64,000 bases of DNA from assembly GCF_014194695.1 (NCBI RefSeq), contig NZ_JACIAH010000007.1, positions 124,001-188,000 of the forward strand, read 5' to 3'. Position numbers and translations under genes: made by a program. Source of the stretch: Rhizobium sp. BK399. GTDB taxonomy: Bacteria; Pseudomonadota; Alphaproteobacteria; Rhizobiales; Rhizobiaceae. Below, in pieces: positions 38,763-49,065 of the stretch. The notes beneath the pieces were generated by a model that was given only the letters and a program-made list of their open reading frames with translations, had not been told where the DNA came from and did not search any database. Position 1 is the stretch's first letter; each line of letters opens with the position of its first letter.

Positions 38763-40169
38763 TTACATATGGATCGGCTTGAAGAAGGCGGCGAGAGCCG
38801 CTTCCTTGACCGCTTCCGACATGGTCGGGTGTGCGTGGCAGGTACGGCCGAGATCTTCCGCGGAACCACCGAACTCCATCAGAACGGCGATCTCGTGGAT
38901 CATCTCGCCGGCGCCGAAGCCGACGATGTGGCCGCCGAGAACGCGATCGGTTTCCTTGTCGGACAGGATCTTCACGAAACCATCGGTGGCAAGCATTGCG
39001 CGGGCGCGGCCGTTTGCCGTGAACGGGAACTTGCCGACCTTATAGGCGATACCAGCGGCCTTCAGCTCTTCCTCGGTCTTGCCGACGGAAGCGACCTCAG
39101 GCTGAGTGTAGACGACACTTGGGATGACGTCATAGTTCACATGGCCATGCTGGCCGGCGAGAATTTCGGCGAGTGCGACGCCTTCGTCTTCCGCCTTGTG
39201 AGCCAGCATCGGACCCTTCACCACGTCGCCGATCGCGTAGATGCCGGCAACGTTGGTCCGGAAGTGACCGTCGATTTCGACGCGGCCACGGTTATCGAGC
39301 TTGACGCCGGCTTCTTCAAGGCCAAGGCCGGCCGTGTAGGGCGTGCGGCCGGTCGCAATCAGAACGACCTCGGCTTCGAGTGTCTGTGCATCACCGCCCT
39401 TGACCGGCTCGAAGGTCACCTTGGCACCCTTGCCACCCTTCTCAACGCCCGTCACCTTGGAGCTGAGGTTGATGGCGACGCCCTGCTTGGCGAGCATCCG
39501 CTGGAATTGCTTGGAGACTTCGCCATCCATGCCGCCGAGAATCGTGTCGAGATATTCGACAACCGTGACCTTGGCGCCGAGGCGCGACCAGACCGACCCG
39601 AGCTCAAGGCCGATGACGCCACCGCCGACGACGATCATCGTTTCCGGCACCTTCTCAAGCGCAATTGCGCCTGTCGAGGAAATGATCACCTTCTCGTCGA
39701 TATCGACCTTGACGCCGGGAATGCCGGCGACGTCGGAACCGGTGGCGATGACGATGTTCTTGCCTTCGATTTCCTGCACCTTGCCGTCTTCGGCGGTCAC
39801 GGAAACCTTGCCCGCCGAAACGATCTTGCCGGTGCCCTGGAAAGCATCGATCTTGTTCTTCTTGAAGAGGAAGGCAACGCCGTCGACATTGGCCTTCACA
39901 GTCGCATCCTTGTGCGCCAGCATCTTTTCAAGGTTCAGCTTTGGAGCGGCGACCTCGATGCCGAGCGCATCCATGCCGTGGCCGGCCTGATGGAACATTT
40001 CGGAGGCATGCAGCAGCGCCTTGGACGGGATGCAGCCAACGTTCAGGCAGGTGCCGCCGAAGGTTGCCCGCTTTTCGACGACGGCGACCTTGAGGCCGAG
40101 CTGGGCTGCCTTGATGGCAGCAACATAGCCGCCGGGGCCGGTTCCGATAACGATCACATCGTAGGACAT
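38763..40169 (-). CDS. lpdA: Dihydrolipoamide dehydrogenase (E3)
   Basis: A 468-residue FAD disulfide oxidoreductase that reoxidises lipoyl groups of 2-oxoacid dehydrogenases with NAD+. FAD motif GTGPGGYVAA at the N-terminus, redox disulfide in GGTCLNVGCIPSK (C near 41 and 46), NAD motif VGGGVIGLELGSVW, and the C-terminal HAHPTMSEAVKEA with the catalytic His-Glu pair. Position downstream of the suc genes marks it as the E3 of 2-oxoglutarate dehydrogenase. Confidence 0.97.
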   Translation of the reverse strand: MSYDVIVIGTGPGGYVAAIKAAQLGLKVAVVEKRATFGGTCLNVGCIPSKALLHASEMFHQAGHGMDALGIEVAAPKLNLEKMLAHKDATVKANVDGVAFLFKKNKIDAFQGTGKIVSAGKVSVTAEDGKVQEIEGKNIVIATGSDVAGIPGVKVDIDEKVIISSTGAIALEKVPETMIVVGGGVIGLELGSVWSRLGAKVTVVEYLDTILGGMDGEVSKQFQRMLAKQGVAINLSSKVTGVEKGGKGAKVTFEPVKGGDAQTLEAEVVLIATGRTPYTAGLGLEEAGVKLDNRGRVEIDGHFRTNVAGIYAIGDVVKGPMLAHKAEDEGVALAEILAGQHGHVNYDVIPSVVYTQPEVASVGKTEEELKAAGIAYKVGKFPFTANGRARAMLATDGFVKILSDKETDRVLGGHIVGFGAGEMIHEIAVLMEFGGSAEDLGRTCHAHPTMSEAVKEAALAAFFKPIHM

Positions 40170-40195
40170 TGTTTCTTTTCCCTTTCGTTATTTGC

Positions 40196-40834
40196 TTAGT
40201 CAGCCGCGCGGGCGAGCGCGAGGCGGAAACCGAAGCCGACCAGAGCGGCGCCGGTGATGCGGTTGAACCATTTGCCGCTTGCGATGAAGCGGTCGCGAAT
40301 GGGTTTAACGGTGAAGAAGGTGGAGACGCCGGCGAACCAGGCGACGAGCGCGGTGGCCATGCCGATGCCATAGCTGAACTGGATCAGTGCCGGGGTATCG
40401 TGATGCACCAGCGTCGAGAACAGCGACAGGAAAAACAGGACTGGCTTCGGATTGAGCGCGTTGGTGATGAAACCCATGCCGAGACACTTGAGCGCCGAGA
40501 TCGGCCTGCGGTCTTCCTCCGTCACCTCGATCTGATTGACCTTGAAGCCCGGCTCGCGGAAGGATTTGATGCCGAGGTAGACGAGATAGGCGACGCCCGC
40601 CCACTTGATCATGGCAAACAGCATCAGCGATTTGGAGACGATCAGGCCGAGGCCGAGTATCGTGTAGCTGATGTGAAAGAGCAGCGAAAAACCCATGCCG
40701 AGGCCGGTCATCATGGCGGCCCCGCGGCCGTGCACGATGCTCTGGCGCAGGATGACCGCAAAGTCGGCGCCCGGTACGACGATGAAGATCGAAAAGACGG
40801 CCATGAGGCCGAGAAATTCGAAGAAGTATTGCAT
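40196..40834 (-). CDS. LysE/RhtB-family amino-acid exporter
   Basis: A 212-residue inner-membrane protein with about six hydrophobic segments. The N-terminal helix carries the family motif VVPGADFAVILRQSI, and GxxxMMTGLGMGFSLLFH follows. LysE/RhtB proteins export amino acids such as lysine, homoserine or threonine; the substrate cannot be read from sequence. It lies between an SDR gene and lpdA on the same strand, with gaps of about 20-26 bases, so it is probably part of this operon. Confidence 0.9.
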   Translation of the reverse strand: MQYFFEFLGLMAVFSIFIVVPGADFAVILRQSIVHGRGAAMMTGLGMGFSLLFHISYTILGLGLIVSKSLMLFAMIKWAGVAYLVYLGIKSFREPGFKVNQIEVTEEDRRPISALKCLGMGFITNALNPKPVLFFLSLFSTLVHHDTPALIQFSYGIGMATALVAWFAGVSTFFTVKPIRDRFIASGKWFNRITGAALVGFGFRLALARAAD

Positions 40835-40854
40835 GGCGATATGGTCTCCGCGTC

Positions 40855-41607
40855 CTAACGGCCGCCGCTGACGTTGAGTATGGCGCCCGTTATATAGGAA
40901 GCCGTCGGCGAGAGAAGGTAGAGGGCCGCATCGGCGATCTCCTCTGCCGTACCGGGCCTCTGCATCGGAATGCTCGGCGCGAGATCTCGTGCGCGGTTCG
41001 GCAGGCCGCCGGATGCATGAATGTCGGTATCGATGACGCCGGGGCGGATGGCGTTCACGCGCACGCCCTCGTTTGCCACTTCTCGCGACAGGCCGATGGT
41101 GAAGGTATCGATCGCGGCCTTCGATGCGGCGTAGTCGACATACTGCGAGGCCGAGCCCAGAACTGCTGCCATCGACGAGATGTTGACGATCGCCCCGCCC
41201 TTGCCGCCATGCCTCGACGACATGCGGCGGACGGCTTCGGCAGCGCAGAGGATCGAGCCGGTCACGTTGACGCGCATCATCCGTTCAAGTCGCTCGACGC
41301 TCATCTCGTCGACGCGCTGCTGGGCATCGACGATGCCGGCATTGTTGACCAGTCCATCCAGCCGCCCGAAGTGCTTGTCGACAGTCTGGAACATCGAAAC
41401 GATATCCTGCGCGCTGCCGACATCGCCCTTGATCGCGATGGCATCGCCACCCTCTGCCTTGACATCAGAGACGATAGCGTCGGCGGCAGCGCGGTTCGCG
41501 GCGTAGTTGACGGCGACGTTCCAGCCCTGGCGGGCAGCGAGGCGGCTGACGGCCGCACCGATGCCTCGGCTGCCACCGGTAACGAGAAGAACCGGTCGTT
41601 CTGTCAT
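40855..41607 (-). CDS. SDR-family oxidoreductase, FabG-like
   Basis: A 250-residue short-chain dehydrogenase with cofactor motif TGGSRGIG, NNAG at about residue 88, the catalytic Ser in VNISSMAA and YAASKAA; the C-terminal TASYITGAILNVSGGR is FabG-like. The start at 41607 overlaps the stop of the upstream periplasmic-protein gene (ATGA). Substrate unknown. Confidence 0.9.
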   Translation of the reverse strand: MTERPVLLVTGGSRGIGAAVSRLAARQGWNVAVNYAANRAAADAIVSDVKAEGGDAIAIKGDVGSAQDIVSMFQTVDKHFGRLDGLVNNAGIVDAQQRVDEMSVERLERMMRVNVTGSILCAAEAVRRMSSRHGGKGGAIVNISSMAAVLGSASQYVDYAASKAAIDTFTIGLSREVANEGVRVNAIRPGVIDTDIHASGGLPNRARDLAPSIPMQRPGTAEEIADAALYLLSPTASYITGAILNVSGGR

Positions 41608-42122
41608 TTCGCGCACTCCTTGAATGCCAGGACATCCCACGGCGCAACCGTCGCCTTGCCGTTGCCCCATATCTGCGATTGGCGGATCGCCGGGCCGACA
41701 CCCGGCAGAAAGACGTTCTCAGCGGCGGCTGCGGCTTCGGGCTGCAAATTATCGATCTCGCCCTTGGCGTTTACGCTATAGACCGCGCCCCGCCAGATCG
41801 TACAGGCGTCCAGATCCGCGCCGGTCACGTCACCGCCGGGGCATTTGAACATCAGGATACCGACGGCGCGTTCCGGATCGTTGAATGGCATGACATAGCC
41901 GTCCAGCTCGATCGACGTCTTGAGGACCTTGAGCGTGAACCGATTGCTGGCAGCCGCCGCGTCCGAATTTATTGGCGTAAAGCGAAGCTCGTAGGCGCCA
42001 TCCCGGTCGGCATAGACCGCACTCGCCTGCCGGCAGCCAGGAGCAGCCACAGCCATCACGGGTGACAGCAGCAAAAGCGCGAACAAGGCTCCCACCCCGC
42101 CTTTAGCAAGGGGAGGCTTCAT
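41604..42122 (-). CDS. Periplasmic protein of unknown function
   Basis: A 172-residue precursor that I do not recognise. Its signal peptide (MKPPLAKGGVGALFALLLLSP...) likely is cut after AVA at about residue 26. The mature part has four cysteines and a beta-rich look; a disulfide is plausible (ending FKECAK). The start may be the ATG at 42122, 42128 or further upstream; 42122 gives the most regular signal peptide. It is translationally coupled (ATGA) to the SDR gene downstream and follows sucB after a terminator. Confidence 0.75.
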   Translation of the reverse strand: MKPPLAKGGVGALFALLLLSPVMAVAAPGCRQASAVYADRDGAYELRFTPINSDAAAASNRFTLKVLKTSIELDGYVMPFNDPERAVGILMFKCPGGDVTGADLDACTIWRGAVYSVNAKGEIDNLQPEAAAAAENVFLPGVGPAIRQSQIWGNGKATVAPWDVLAFKECAK

Positions 42123-42173
42123 GATCATACGCCTTGTGGAGATTGCCAGCGACATTACGCGCCCCGCTGAGGT

Positions 42174-42196
42174 GGAAAGGGCCGCTCACGCGGCCC
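42174..42196 (-). terminator. Likely terminator after sucB
   Basis: 7-bp perfect stem GGGCCGC / GCGGCCC with a 4-base loop; leftward a CTTTCC follows, a weak U-run. It lies just after the sucB stop. Confidence 0.65.
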
Positions 42197-42206
42197 AGTC
42201 GAATGC

Positions 42207-43448
42207 TTAGAGATCGAGAACCAGACGCTCCGGATCTTCCAGGCTTTCCTTGACTCGAACGAGGAAGGTCACGGCTTCCTTGCCGTCGACGATGCGGTGA
42301 TCGTAGGAGAGCGCGAGATACATCATCGGACGGATGACGATCTGGCCGCCGACGACAACCGGACGGTCCTGAATCTTGTGCATGCCGAGGATACCGGACT
42401 GCGGCGCGTTCAGGATCGGCGAGGACATCAGCGAGCCGTAGACGCCGCCATTGGTGATCGTGAAGGTGCCGCCCTGCATGTCGGCCATCGACAGCGAGCC
42501 GTCGCGGGCAGCCTTTGCCAGACGCGCCAGTTCCTTTTCGACCTCAGCGATCGACATCTGGTCGGCGTCGCGGATGACTGGGACGACGAGGCCCTTATCG
42601 GTGCCGACGGCCATGCCGATGTGGCAGAAGTTCTTGTAGATGATGTCGGTGCCGTCAATCTCGGCGTTGACGGCCGGCAGCTCCTTCAGCGCGTGCGTGA
42701 TGGCCTTGGTGAAGAAGCCCATGAAGCCGAGCTTCACGCCGTGCTTCTTTTCGAAGACGTCCTTGTACTTGGCGCGCAGGTCCATGACCGCCTTCATGTC
42801 CACCTCGTTGTAGGTGGTGAGCATGGCGGCGGTGTTCTGCGCGTCCTTCAGGCGCTTGGCGATCGTCTGGCGCAGGCGCGTCATCTTCACGCGCTCTTCG
42901 CGAGCCGCATCCTCGACCGTCGACGGGCCACGAGCGGCAGCCGGAACGGCAGGTGCTGCAGCGGCTGCCGGAGCGGAGATGCCCTTGGCAACAGCGGCGA
43001 TCACATCACCCTTCAGAACCTGCCCGCGCTTGCCTGATCCATCGATCTGATCTGCCGACAGGTTGTTCTCGGCGAGCATCTTGGCGGCAGCCGGGGCCGG
43101 CGGCATCGCAGAAGCAGCTGCTGCCGGAGCAGCGGCGGCTGCAACAGCCGGTTCGGCTACCTTTGCCGGAGTTGCGGCGGGAGCAGGAGCCTGGGCGGCG
43201 GCAGCGCCGGCGCCCGCGGCGATCTGGCCGAGCAGTGCGCCGAGACCGACGGTTTCGCCAGCCTGGGCAACGATTTCGGACAGCGTGCCCGAAGCCGGAG
43301 CCGGTACTTCGATGGTCACCTTGTCGGTTTCAAGCTCGAGAATCGGCTCGTCGGCCTTGATGGCGTCGCCAACCTTCTTGAACCAGGTGCCGACGGTTGC
43401 CTCGCTGACGGATTCACCGAGAGTTGGAACGCGGATTTCTGTGGCCAT
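42207..43448 (-). CDS. sucB: 2-oxoglutarate dehydrogenase E2, dihydrolipoyl succinyltransferase
   Basis: A 413-residue E2 core protein. One lipoyl domain at residues 1-77 holds the lipoyl-lysine in [11 protein letters not shown]; an Ala/Pro-rich linker follows (about 80-115), then the E1/E3-binding domain ([20 protein letters not shown]). The catalytic domain runs to the end and carries [13 protein letters not shown] with active-site His and Asp. It moves succinyl groups from E1 to CoA. The gene follows sucA but is separated from it by a YciI gene. Confidence 0.97.
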   Translation of the reverse strand: MATEIRVPTLGESVSEATVGTWFKKVGDAIKADEPILELETDKVTIEVPAPASGTLSEIVAQAGETVGLGALLGQIAAGAGAAAAQAPAPAATPAKVAEPAVAAAAAPAAAASAMPPAPAAAKMLAENNLSADQIDGSGKRGQVLKGDVIAAVAKGISAPAAAAAPAVPAAARGPSTVEDAAREERVKMTRLRQTIAKRLKDAQNTAAMLTTYNEVDMKAVMDLRAKYKDVFEKKHGVKLGFMGFFTKAITHALKELPAVNAEIDGTDIIYKNFCHIGMAVGTDKGLVVPVIRDADQMSIAEVEKELARLAKAARDGSLSMADMQGGTFTITNGGVYGSLMSSPILNAPQSGILGMHKIQDRPVVVGGQIVIRPMMYLALSYDHRIVDGKEAVTFLVRVKESLEDPERLVLDL

Positions 43449-43477
43449 TGTTCAAATCCTGATTTGCTTGTGTTCGT

Positions 43478-43795
43478 TTATTCGTTTCCGGCAGCGAATG
43501 GCCGGAGAATGATCGAGGGCATTGGCAATATGTCGAAGCGAAACCCGTAACCGGACTGGATGATCGGATCGGCGTCGGCCATTGCCTGCGCTGCCTGCTG
43601 ATCCTCCACCGAGACCACTGCCATGCCCCAGCCCCCTTCACCCTCGAAGACGGGACCGACGGCGATCGCCGATCCCTCTTCTGCGTTCTGGTGCCAGTAG
43701 GCGGCATGGCGTTTCATCGCGGCCATTTCCTCCCCGGTCGCGTCATGCGGGAAACGAGGGCGAGGCGGCACAAGTCTGAGGAAGAAATATGCCAT
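43478..43795 (-). CDS. YciI-family protein inserted between sucA and sucB
   Basis: A 105-residue YciI-like alpha/beta barrel protein. The family features visible are the early RPPRPRFPHDATGEE segment, HAAYW near residue 33 (the conserved His), the GxGGWGMAVVSV strand and ADADPIIQSG. YciI proteins are small enzymes or binding proteins of mostly unknown function. It starts 12 bases after sucA and ends 29 bases before sucB, so it is inside the operon. A second family member lies at 57543-57836. Confidence 0.88.
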   Translation of the reverse strand: MAYFFLRLVPPRPRFPHDATGEEMAAMKRHAAYWHQNAEEGSAIAVGPVFEGEGGWGMAVVSVEDQQAAQAMADADPIIQSGYGFRFDILPMPSIILRPFAAGNE

Positions 43796-43807
43796 TGCCC
43801 CGATCCC

Positions 43808-46792
43808 TTAGCCGCCCAACGCATCCTCGAGGAATGCGGCGAGCTGCGACAGATGCTTGGACATCAGACCCGTTGCCGGCGACGCGGCGGCCGGACGGCC
43901 GGTGTAGCGGACGCGCTGGTACTTCGCATCGATGTGGGCGAGCACCCACTCCAGATACGGGTCGATGAACGACCATGCGCCCATGTTCTTCGGCTCTTCC
44001 TGGCACCAGACCATCTCAGCGTTCCGGAAGCGGGAAAGCTCGTTGATGAGCGCCTTTGCCGGGAACGGATAAAGCTGTTCGACGCGCAGCAGATAGATGT
44101 CGTCGATGCCGCGCTTTTCGCGCTCTTCCAGAAGGTCGTAATAGACCTTGCCGGTGCACATGACGACACGACGGATCTTCGCATCCTTCTGCAGCTTGAT
44201 CGGGCCGTCCTTGATCACCTCGGCATCGTCCCAGAGCAGGCGATGGAAGGAGGACTCTCCGGCCAGTTCCGCGAGCGTCGACACAGCCCGCTTGTGACGC
44301 AGAAGCGACTTCGGTGTCATCAGGACGAGCGGCTTGCGGAAGTCGCGCTTCAACTGTCGGCGCAGGATGTGGAAGTAGTTCGCCGGCGTCGTAACGTTGG
44401 CGACCTGCATGTTGTCCTCAGCGCAGAGCTGCAGGAAGCGTTCGAGGCGGGCCGAGGAGTGCTCCGGACCCTGACCTTCGTAGCCATGCGGCAGCAGGCA
44501 GACGAGACCGGACATGCGCAGCCACTTGCGTTCGCCGGACGAGACGAACTGGTCGAACACGACCTGCGCACCGTTGGCGAAATCGCCGAACTGGGCTTCC
44601 CAGAGCGTCAGCGCATTCGGGCGAGCCAGCGAGTAACCATACTCGAAGCCGAGGACCGCTTCTTCCGAAAGCATCGAGTTGATGACTTCATAGCGAGCCT
44701 GGTTGGGCGACAGATTGGCCAGCGGAATGTAGCGCTCTTCGGTTTCCTGATCGTAGAGAACCGAATGACGCTGCGAGAAGGTGCCGCGTTCGCAATCCTG
44801 GCCGGAGAGGCGGATCTTGTGGCCTTCGACAACAAGCGAACCGAAAGCAAGTGCTTCCGCCATCGCCCAGTCGAGGTTCTCGCCCGTCTGGATCATGTTG
44901 GCGCGGTTTTCCATGAAGCGCTGGATCGTTCGATGCGCCCGGAAGCCTTCCGGAATCTCCGAAAGCTTGCGGCCGATGTCCTTGAGCGTCTTCATCGGCA
45001 CGGCGGTCTTGCCGCGGCGCTGTTCGTCCGCATTGTCGGCAGTACGCAGCCCCGACCACTCGCCGTCCAGCCAGTCGGCCTTGTTCGGCTTGTAGCTCTG
45101 GCCGGCGTCGAATTCCTGCTCGAGATGCGCGCGCCAGTCAGCCTTCATCTTCTCGACTTCGCCGTCGGTCAGAAGACCTTCGGCGACAAGCCGATCCGCA
45201 TAGATCTGCAGGACCGTCTTGTGAGCGCGGATGACCTTGTACATCTTCGGCTGCGTGAAGGACGGCTCATCGCCTTCGTTGTGGCCGTAGCGGCGGTAGC
45301 AGAACATGTCGATGACGACGGGCTTGTGGAACTTCATACGAAATTCCATGGCGATCTTGGCAGCATAGACGACCGCCTCCGGATCGTCACCGTTCACGTG
45401 GAAGATCGGCGCCTCGATCATCTTGGCGACGTCCGACGGATAGGGCGACGAACGTGAGAAGGCCGGATTGGTGGTGAAGCCGATCTGGTTGTTGATGATG
45501 ACGTGCATCGTGCCGGCAACGCGGTGACCACGCAGGCCGGACAGGCCGAGGATTTCGGCAATGACGCCCTGGCCGGCAAAGGCCGCGTCGCCGTGGATTA
45601 AGAGCGGCAGAACCTTGGCGCGCTCCGACAGCGGAATGGTATCCCCGTCCCAGACAGTGGCGCCCATATCCTGCTTGGCGCGAGCCTTGCCCATGACTAC
45701 AGGGTCAACGATTTCAAGGTGCGACGGGTTGGCCGTCAGCGAGACGTGGATCTTGTTGCCATCAAACTCCCGGTCAGAGGACGCGCCGAGGTGGTACTTG
45801 ACGTCGCCCGAGCCTTCGACTTCGTCAGGCGCGTAGGAGCCGCCTTTGAACTCGTGGAAAATGGCGCGGTGCGGCTTGCCCATGACCTGGGAGAGCACGT
45901 TAAGGCGACCGCGGTGGGCCATGCCGAACACGGCCTCGCGAAGGCCGAGATGGCCGCCGCGCTTCAGGATCTGCTCGAGCGCCGGGACGAGTGATTCTCC
46001 GCCATCGAGACCAAAACGCTTGGTGCCCTTGAACTTCACGTCGAGGAACTGCTCGTAGCCTTCGGCTTCGATGATCTTGGACAGGATCGCCTTCTTGCCT
46101 TCTGCGGTGAAAGCGACGCCCTTGTCCGGACCTTCGATGCGCTCCTGGATCCAGGCTTTTTCTTCCGGGTTGGAGATGTGCATGAATTCGACGCCGAGGG
46201 TCGAGCAGTAGGTGCGCTCGAGGATCTCGATCATCTCGGGAAGGGTGGCGTATTCGAGGCCGAGAACGTTGTCGATGAAGATCTTGCGGGAATAGTCAGC
46301 CGGGGTGAAGCCGTAAGCTTCGGGCGACAGTTCCTTATAGTCTTCGACCGGTGCCGCAATCCCCAGCGGATCGAGCTTGGCATGCAGGTGGCCGCGCATG
46401 CGATAGGCGCGGATCATCATGATGGCGCGGACGGAATCGCGCGTTGCCTGCAGGATGTCGGCACCATCGGTTGGCTTGCCGGCGGCTTCCGCCTTGCCCT
46501 TGACCTTGGTTTCGATGATCTTTTCGACTGTGCCCCAATCGCCATCGAGCGCAGAAACAAGGTCGCTCTTCGGCTGCAGGGGCCAGTTCGTCTTGCGCCA
46601 GGACGCACCCTTGGCCGCCTTCTTCACATCTTCCGGATTGTCTTCCAGTGCCTTGAAAAAGGACTGCCATTCCTCGTTGACCGAGCTCGGGTCTTCTTCA
46701 TAGCGCGCATAGAGCTGCTCGATATACGCAGCATTGGCGCCATCCAGGAACGAGGTGATCTGAAACTGCTCGTTGGCTTCTTGCCGTGCCAT
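43808..46792 (-). CDS. sucA: 2-oxoglutarate dehydrogenase E1 component
   Basis: A 994-residue thiamine-diphosphate enzyme that decarboxylates 2-oxoglutarate and transfers the succinyl group to lipoyl-E2. The start ARQEANEQFQITSFLDGANAAYIEQLY is typical. The ThDP/Mg motif is HGDAAFAGQGVIAE and later NNQIGFTTNP; the transketolase-like domain contains HRHSVLYD-like QRHSVLYDQET, and the C-terminus AASPATGLMSKHLSQL is well conserved. Length matches the family. Confidence 0.97.
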   Translation of the reverse strand: MARQEANEQFQITSFLDGANAAYIEQLYARYEEDPSSVNEEWQSFFKALEDNPEDVKKAAKGASWRKTNWPLQPKSDLVSALDGDWGTVEKIIETKVKGKAEAAGKPTDGADILQATRDSVRAIMMIRAYRMRGHLHAKLDPLGIAAPVEDYKELSPEAYGFTPADYSRKIFIDNVLGLEYATLPEMIEILERTYCSTLGVEFMHISNPEEKAWIQERIEGPDKGVAFTAEGKKAILSKIIEAEGYEQFLDVKFKGTKRFGLDGGESLVPALEQILKRGGHLGLREAVFGMAHRGRLNVLSQVMGKPHRAIFHEFKGGSYAPDEVEGSGDVKYHLGASSDREFDGNKIHVSLTANPSHLEIVDPVVMGKARAKQDMGATVWDGDTIPLSERAKVLPLLIHGDAAFAGQGVIAEILGLSGLRGHRVAGTMHVIINNQIGFTTNPAFSRSSPYPSDVAKMIEAPIFHVNGDDPEAVVYAAKIAMEFRMKFHKPVVIDMFCYRRYGHNEGDEPSFTQPKMYKVIRAHKTVLQIYADRLVAEGLLTDGEVEKMKADWRAHLEQEFDAGQSYKPNKADWLDGEWSGLRTADNADEQRRGKTAVPMKTLKDIGRKLSEIPEGFRAHRTIQRFMENRANMIQTGENLDWAMAEALAFGSLVVEGHKIRLSGQDCERGTFSQRHSVLYDQETEERYIPLANLSPNQARYEVINSMLSEEAVLGFEYGYSLARPNALTLWEAQFGDFANGAQVVFDQFVSSGERKWLRMSGLVCLLPHGYEGQGPEHSSARLERFLQLCAEDNMQVANVTTPANYFHILRRQLKRDFRKPLVLMTPKSLLRHKRAVSTLAELAGESSFHRLLWDDAEVIKDGPIKLQKDAKIRRVVMCTGKVYYDLLEEREKRGIDDIYLLRVEQLYPFPAKALINELSRFRNAEMVWCQEEPKNMGAWSFIDPYLEWVLAHIDAKYQRVRYTGRPAAASPATGLMSKHLSQLAAFLEDALGG

Positions 46793-46908
46793 GGTTACAC
46801 GCGGACGCTTTCGTCCGCCTCCTGACTTGTGATTCCGCCGGATACTCGACCGGCTTGCCGCATTTGTCGTTAGCCGCCTGTCCGCGGCTCATTCATTCGA
46901 AGTCGAGG

Positions 46909-46935
46909 CCCGGGCAGACGCTAAGCCTGCCCGGG
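46909..46935 (-). other. Intercistronic hairpin between sucD and sucA
   Basis: Perfect 9-bp stem CCCGGGCAG / CTGCCCGGG with a 9-base loop and no T-run on either side, 12 bases after the sucD stop, in the 155-base sucD-sucA gap. It resembles an RNA-stabilising or attenuating element rather than a terminator. Confidence 0.6.
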
Positions 46936-46947
46936 ATATAGATCGGA

Positions 46948-47853
46948 TCAGCCCTTGAGGACTTCAACCAGCGTCTTGCCGAGGCGAGCTGGCGACGGCG
47001 AAACGCGGATGCCAGCCGATTCCATGGCCGCGATCTTCGATTCCGCGTCACCCTTGCCGCCGGAGACGACAGCGCCGGCGTGGCCCATGGTGCGGCCCTT
47101 CGGAGCGGTACGGCCGGCGATGAAGCCTGCCATCGGCTTCTTGCGGCCCTTCTTGGCTTCGTCGATCAGGAACTGGGCTGCGTCTTCTTCAGCCGAGCCG
47201 CCGATTTCGCCGATCATGATGATCGACGTCGTGGCTTCGTCGGCCAGGAACATTTCCAGCACGTCGATGAACTCGGTGCCCTTGACCGGGTCGCCGCCGA
47301 TGCCGACAGCCGTCGTCTGTCCGAGGCCTTCATTGGAGGTCTGGAACACGGCTTCGTAGGTCAGCGTGCCGGAGCGCGAGACAATACCAACCGAACCCTT
47401 GCGGAAGATCGAGCCCGGCATGATGCCGATCTTGCATTCTTCCGGCGTCAGGATGCCCGGGCAGTTCGGCCCGAGCAAGCGCGACTTCGACTTGTCGAGC
47501 TTGGCCTTGACGCGCACCATGTCCATGACCGGGATGCCTTCGGTGATGCAGGTGATGAACGGAACTTCGGCCTCGATCGCCTCGATGATCGCATCGGCGG
47601 CGCCTGCCGGCGGAACGTAGATCACAGTCGCATCGGCGCCCGTCCGTTCCTTGGCTTCGGCAACGCTTGCAAAGATCGGCAGCACCGTGCCGTCGACGCC
47701 CGACGACCAGGTTTCGCCACCCTTCTTCGGGTGAATACCGCCGACCATCTTGGTGCCGTAATAGGCAAGCGCCTGTTCGGTGTGGAAGGTGCCGGTCTTG
47801 CCGGTCAGGCCCTGAACGAGAACCTTGGTGTCTCTGTTGACGAGAATAGACAT
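46948..47853 (-). CDS. sucD: Succinyl-CoA ligase (ADP-forming) alpha subunit
   Basis: A 301-residue subunit carrying the CoA-binding Rossmann domain ([16 protein letters not shown]) and the phosphohistidine site in the C-terminal part ([22 protein letters not shown], His is phosphorylated during catalysis). With SucC it makes ATP from succinyl-CoA. It starts 18 bases after sucC. Confidence 0.97.
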   Translation of the reverse strand: MSILVNRDTKVLVQGLTGKTGTFHTEQALAYYGTKMVGGIHPKKGGETWSSGVDGTVLPIFASVAEAKERTGADATVIYVPPAGAADAIIEAIEAEVPFITCITEGIPVMDMVRVKAKLDKSKSRLLGPNCPGILTPEECKIGIMPGSIFRKGSVGIVSRSGTLTYEAVFQTSNEGLGQTTAVGIGGDPVKGTEFIDVLEMFLADEATTSIIMIGEIGGSAEEDAAQFLIDEAKKGRKKPMAGFIAGRTAPKGRTMGHAGAVVSGGKGDAESKIAAMESAGIRVSPSPARLGKTLVEVLKG

Positions 47854-47871
47854 TCTTTCGGTCCTTCCGGA

Positions 47872-49065
47872 TTAGGCCTTGATCGCCGCGACGATCTTCT
47901 TCGCCGCGTCGTCGAGATCGTCGGCAGCCGTAATCGCCAGACCCGACTCGTTGAGGATTTTCTTGCCGAGTTCGACGTTGGTACCTTCGAGGCGAACGAC
48001 GAGCGGAACCTTCAGACCGACTTCCTGCACAGCTGCGACAACGCCTTCGGCGATGACGTCGCAACGCATGATGCCGCCGAAGATGTTGACGAGGATGCCC
48101 TCGACCTTCGGGTCAGCGGTGATGATCTTGAAGGCAGCCGCGACCTTCTCCTTGCCAGCGCCACCGCCGACGTCACAGAAGTTTGCCGGCTCCTTGCCGT
48201 AGAGCTTGATGATGTCCATCGTCGCCATGGCAAGGCCTGCGCCGTTGACCATGCAGCCGATGTTGCCGTCGAGAGCCACGTAGGCGAGATCCCACTTCGA
48301 GGCCTCGATTTCCTTGGCGTCTTCCTCGGTCTCGTCGCGCAGCGCCTTGACGTCGTCATGGCGGAACAGCGCATTGCCGTCGAACGACATCTTCGCATCG
48401 AGAACGCGCAGGTGGCCGTCCTTCATGACGATCAGCGGGTTAACCTCGAGGAGCGCCATGTCCTTTTCGCCGAACGCCTTGTAGAGCGCCGGGAACAGCG
48501 ACTTGGCATCTTCGGCGGCAGCGCCGGTCAGTTCGAGAGCCTTGGAGATCGCGGTAACGTCGGCCGCCGTGACACCAGCCTCCGGATCGATGGCGATCGT
48601 GTGGATCTTCTCAGGCGTGTCGTGGGCGACGGCTTCGATGTCCATGCCGCCTTCGGTCGAAACCACGAAGGCAACGCGGCCAACCGAGCGATCGACCAGC
48701 AGCGAGCAGTACAGTTCGCGAGCAATGTCGGCGCCGTCTTCGATGTAGAGGCGGTTGACCTGCTTGCCGGCTTCGCCCGTCTGCGCAGTGACCAGCGTGT
48801 TTCCGAGCATCTCCTTGGCGTGAGCGACGACTTCATCGATCGACTTGGCGAGACGAACGCCGCCCTTGGCGTCGGGGCCGAGTTCCTTGAACTTGCCCTT
48901 GCCGCGGCCGCCGGCGTGGATCTGGCTCTTGACGACATAGAGCGGACCCGGCAGCGACTTGGCAGCAGCTTCGGCTTCCTCGACCTTGAGGATCGGCACA
49001 CCCTTGGCGACCGGCGCGCCATAGCCCTTCAAGAGAGCCTTGGCCTGGTATTCATGAATATTCAT
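47872..49065 (-). CDS. sucC: Succinyl-CoA ligase (ADP-forming) beta subunit
   Basis: A 397-residue ATP-grasp subunit. The family start [16 protein letters not shown] is exact, followed by [16 protein letters not shown] (nucleotide-binding) and the C-terminal [14 protein letters not shown] of the succinate-binding domain. It lies 39 bases after mdh. Confidence 0.97.
   Translation of the reverse strand: MNIHEYQAKALLKGYGAPVAKGVPILKVEEAEAAAKSLPGPLYVVKSQIHAGGRGKGKFKELGPDAKGGVRLAKSIDEVVAHAKEMLGNTLVTAQTGEAGKQVNRLYIEDGADIARELYCSLLVDRSVGRVAFVVSTEGGMDIEAVAHDTPEKIHTIAIDPEAGVTAADVTAISKALELTGAAAEDAKSLFPALYKAFGEKDMALLEVNPLIVMKDGHLRVLDAKMSFDGNALFRHDDVKALRDETEEDAKEIEASKWDLAYVALDGNIGCMVNGAGLAMATMDIIKLYGKEPANFCDVGGGAGKEKVAAAFKIITADPKVEGILVNIFGGIMRCDVIAEGVVAAVQEVGLKVPLVVRLEGTNVELGKKILNESGLAITAADDLDDAAKKIVAAIKA

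Noticed and set aside
38769..40199. 476-codon open frame opposite lpdA
   Set aside because: Antisense shadow of a certain gene, no motif seen.
43691..45457. 588-codon open frame opposite sucA and the YciI gene
   Set aside because: Antisense shadow; no family features.
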